Source of the DNA: Bowmanella pacifica
GTDB taxonomy: Bacteria > Pseudomonadota > Gammaproteobacteria > Enterobacterales > Alteromonadaceae
Direction of reading: 5' to 3'
Assembly: GCF_014645355.1 (NCBI RefSeq)
Contig: NZ_BMLS01000002.1
Location: forward strand, 558,001-622,000
DNA: 64,000 bases
The notes beneath the pieces are model-generated. The model was not told where the DNA came from, did not search any database, and worked only from the letters and a program-made list of their open reading frames with translations. Position numbers and translations under genes: made by a program. Position 1 is the stretch's first letter. Each line of letters opens with the position of its first letter. Below, in pieces: positions 62,605-64,000 of the stretch.

Positions 62605-63504
62605 TTAGGCTTTAGATGCCTGGTAGATACTCTCAATCGCCATATCCAACGCCGCATCGAACTCGCCATCCGATTGCTTGGCAGACAAGCCTTCTGTTAA
62701 GGCGCGAGAGAAACTGGCAATCATGCCGTGGTTATGGCTGAGTTTGCGGTTAGCATCGTCACGACTGTAGCCACCAGATAGCGCCACGACCCTGATCACA
62801 TTCGGATGTTCGATACAATCGCGGTAAAAATTATCTTCATTGGGCAGGGTCAGCTTCAGCATCACCTTCTGGTCAACAGTGAGTTTATCCAGTTCAGCCA
62901 GCAAAGCCTGCTTAAGCAGTGTTTCTGCTTCGGTTTTTTCCGGACAGTGGATATCCACTTCAGGTTCAATTATGGGTGTCAGGCCTGCGGCCAGAATCTG
63001 TTTACCCACTTCAAACTGCTGAGCCACCACCGCATTGATGCCAGCGGCATTGGCCTGCTTAATAACAGAACGCATCTTAGTGCCGAATACACCTTGAGCA
63101 ACGGCTTTAGTCAACAAAGCATCTAATTCAGGCATCGCTTTCATCAGTTGCACACCGTTGGCTTCGTCTTCCAAGCCTTTATCGACCTTCAAAAAAGGCA
63201 CAACTTGCTTCACATCCCACAAGTAACGTGAAGAAGGCTTACCGTCAATTTCACGATCCAGGGTGTTTTCAAACAAGATGGCGCCCAGCACCCGGTCACC
63301 GCCGAAGGCGTTGCTTGTCACGATGCGTGCACGCATCTGATGCACCAGATCAAACATCTGTTCATCGTTGGACCAATCCGCTTCACTCAAACCGTAAAGT
63401 TTCAGCGCTTTTGGCGTACTACCGCCACTTTGATCCAGTGCAGCAATAAACCCATCCTGGGTTAGTACTTTATTCAACATTTCTGTCTTCGCTTCGGCTG
63501 CCAT
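62605..63504 (-). CDS. Class I fructose-bisphosphate aldolase
   Basis: A 299-residue Schiff-base aldolase of the bacterial single-chain type, splitting fructose 1,6-bisphosphate in glycolysis. [17 protein letters not shown] is the N-terminal signature, [11 protein letters not shown] and the later MLKLTLPNE carry the conserved lysines, and [14 protein letters not shown] is the phosphate loop. The start ATG 63504 has AAGGAG eight bases upstream. Downstream of pgk, as expected for lower glycolysis genes. Confidence 0.9.
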   Translation of the reverse strand: MAAEAKTEMLNKVLTQDGFIAALDQSGGSTPKALKLYGLSEADWSNDEQMFDLVHQMRARIVTSNAFGGDRVLGAILFENTLDREIDGKPSSRYLWDVKQVVPFLKVDKGLEDEANGVQLMKAMPELDALLTKAVAQGVFGTKMRSVIKQANAAGINAVVAQQFEVGKQILAAGLTPIIEPEVDIHCPEKTEAETLLKQALLAELDKLTVDQKVMLKLTLPNEDNFYRDCIEHPNVIRVVALSGGYSRDDANRKLSHNHGMIASFSRALTEGLSAKQSDGEFDAALDMAIESIYQASKA

Positions 63505-63637
63505 CGGCAACGCTCCTTTTTAGTTTCGGCCGTGAGGCCAGGGTACAAAGATAATTATTCAATTATTGAGGGTTTAAACCCTTCTTGTTATTAAAACGTC
63601 AAGGCACAGCCCCTTACATGGGCGCTGCTCACTTTAC

Positions 63638-64000
63638 TTATCCAGCGCGCTTTTCCAACATCGCAACGGCCGGCAGCACTTTGCCTTCCAAGAATTCCAG
63701 AAACGCACCGCCACCGGTGGAAATATAGGATATCTTGTCGGCAATATCGTATTTATCCACTGCCGCCAGGGTGTCACCACCGCCGGCAATAGAGAAGGCC
63801 TTGCTGTTGGCAATGGCCATGGACAAGGCTTTAGTACCACCACCGAACTGATCAAATTCAAACACGCCCACCGGGCCATTCCATACAATGGTGCCCGCTT
63901 TTTCAATCAGCTTAGCCAGTACCTCGGCGGTTTGTGGGCCGATATCAAAGATCATATCCGATTCGGCAACATCACCCACGGGTTTATGGGTGGCCTCGGC
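63638..64000 (-). CDS. pgk: Phosphoglycerate kinase, C-terminal part (runs off the window)
   Basis: The last about 120 codons of PGK, continuing beyond position 64000. [40 protein letters not shown] and [15 protein letters not shown] are the nucleotide-binding segments of the C-terminal domain, ending [15 protein letters not shown]. It makes ATP from 1,3-bisphosphoglycerate in glycolysis. Followed on the same strand by the aldolase gene after 133 bp. Confidence 0.93.
   Translation of the reverse strand, partial: AEATHKPVGDVAESDMIFDIGPQTAEVLAKLIEKAGTIVWNGPVGVFEFDQFGGGTKALSMAIANSKAFSIAGGGDTLAAVDKYDIADKISYISTGGGAFLEFLEGKVLPAVAMLEKRAG

Overview
The window is a chromosomal segment of a Gram-negative gammaproteobacterium, most likely a marine or saline member of the Alteromonadales (Alteromonadaceae-like). 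The evidence is the conserved housekeeping order ftsB-ispD-ispF-truD-surE-pcm-yqaA-nlpD-rpoS, the cluster recO-pdxJ-acpS-rlmD-relA-mazG, the group fldB/xerD/dsbC/recJ, a PEP-CTERM protein, an HD-GYP regulator and several lipoproteins. I found no rRNA, tRNA, CRISPR array, prophage or insertion sequence. Assignments come from reading the protein sequences; no database search was run.

Region 1 (1-4056): a MITE-like repeat, a large PKD-repeat lipoprotein, a GNAT acetyltransferase, and a PAS-AraC regulator facing left. Region 2 (4243-14931) is the most distinctive part. It is a tightly packed nine-gene operon divergent from that regulator: Gfo/Idh/MocA oxidoreductase, cytosolic TIM-barrel isomerase, NupG-like permease, Tat-exported TIM-barrel protein, GMC oxidoreductase, gluconate-2-dehydrogenase subunit-3-like protein, DUF1080 protein, a second subunit-3-like protein, a second GMC oxidoreductase, and a Sec-exported TIM-barrel protein. 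I infer a periplasmic 3-keto-glycoside pathway: oxidation at sugar C3, cleavage by DUF1080 or TIM-barrel enzymes, import of the released keto sugar, and cytosolic reduction and isomerisation. The two dehydrogenase pairs sit in mirrored order (GMC, subunit 3, DUF1080, subunit 3, GMC).

Region 3 (15085-31795) is mixed metabolism and transport: PpnP, small membrane and helix-hairpin-helix proteins, a VOC gene broken by one amber codon, a secreted cysteine-rich protein, a YehS-like protein, a WYL regulator facing a glutathione transferase, a membrane AraC regulator, a CYTH-CHAD triphosphatase, an SH3 protein, a PutA without its DNA-binding domain, a glutamine amidotransferase, a LysE exporter, a Ca/Na antiporter, a CorA/ZntB-type transporter and TrkH.

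Region 4 (32130-38561) is the ftsB to rpoS housekeeping run, in which yqaA carries a +1 frameshift in a G7 tract. Region 5 (38570-53362), mostly on the minus strand, holds tpx, an Asp/Glu racemase, a PEP-CTERM protein behind a possible sigma-54 promoter, HD-GYP, mazG, relA, rlmD, acpS, pdxJ, recO, recJ, dsbC, a monooxygenase-fold protein and xerD. Region 6 (53483-64000) holds a thioesterase, fldB, folM, a CLCA_X protein, ohrR/ohr, a lipid kinase-like protein, a second copy of the MITE-like repeat, an M3 peptidase lipoprotein, a DUF481 outer-membrane protein, class I aldolase and the C-terminal part of pgk running off the end.
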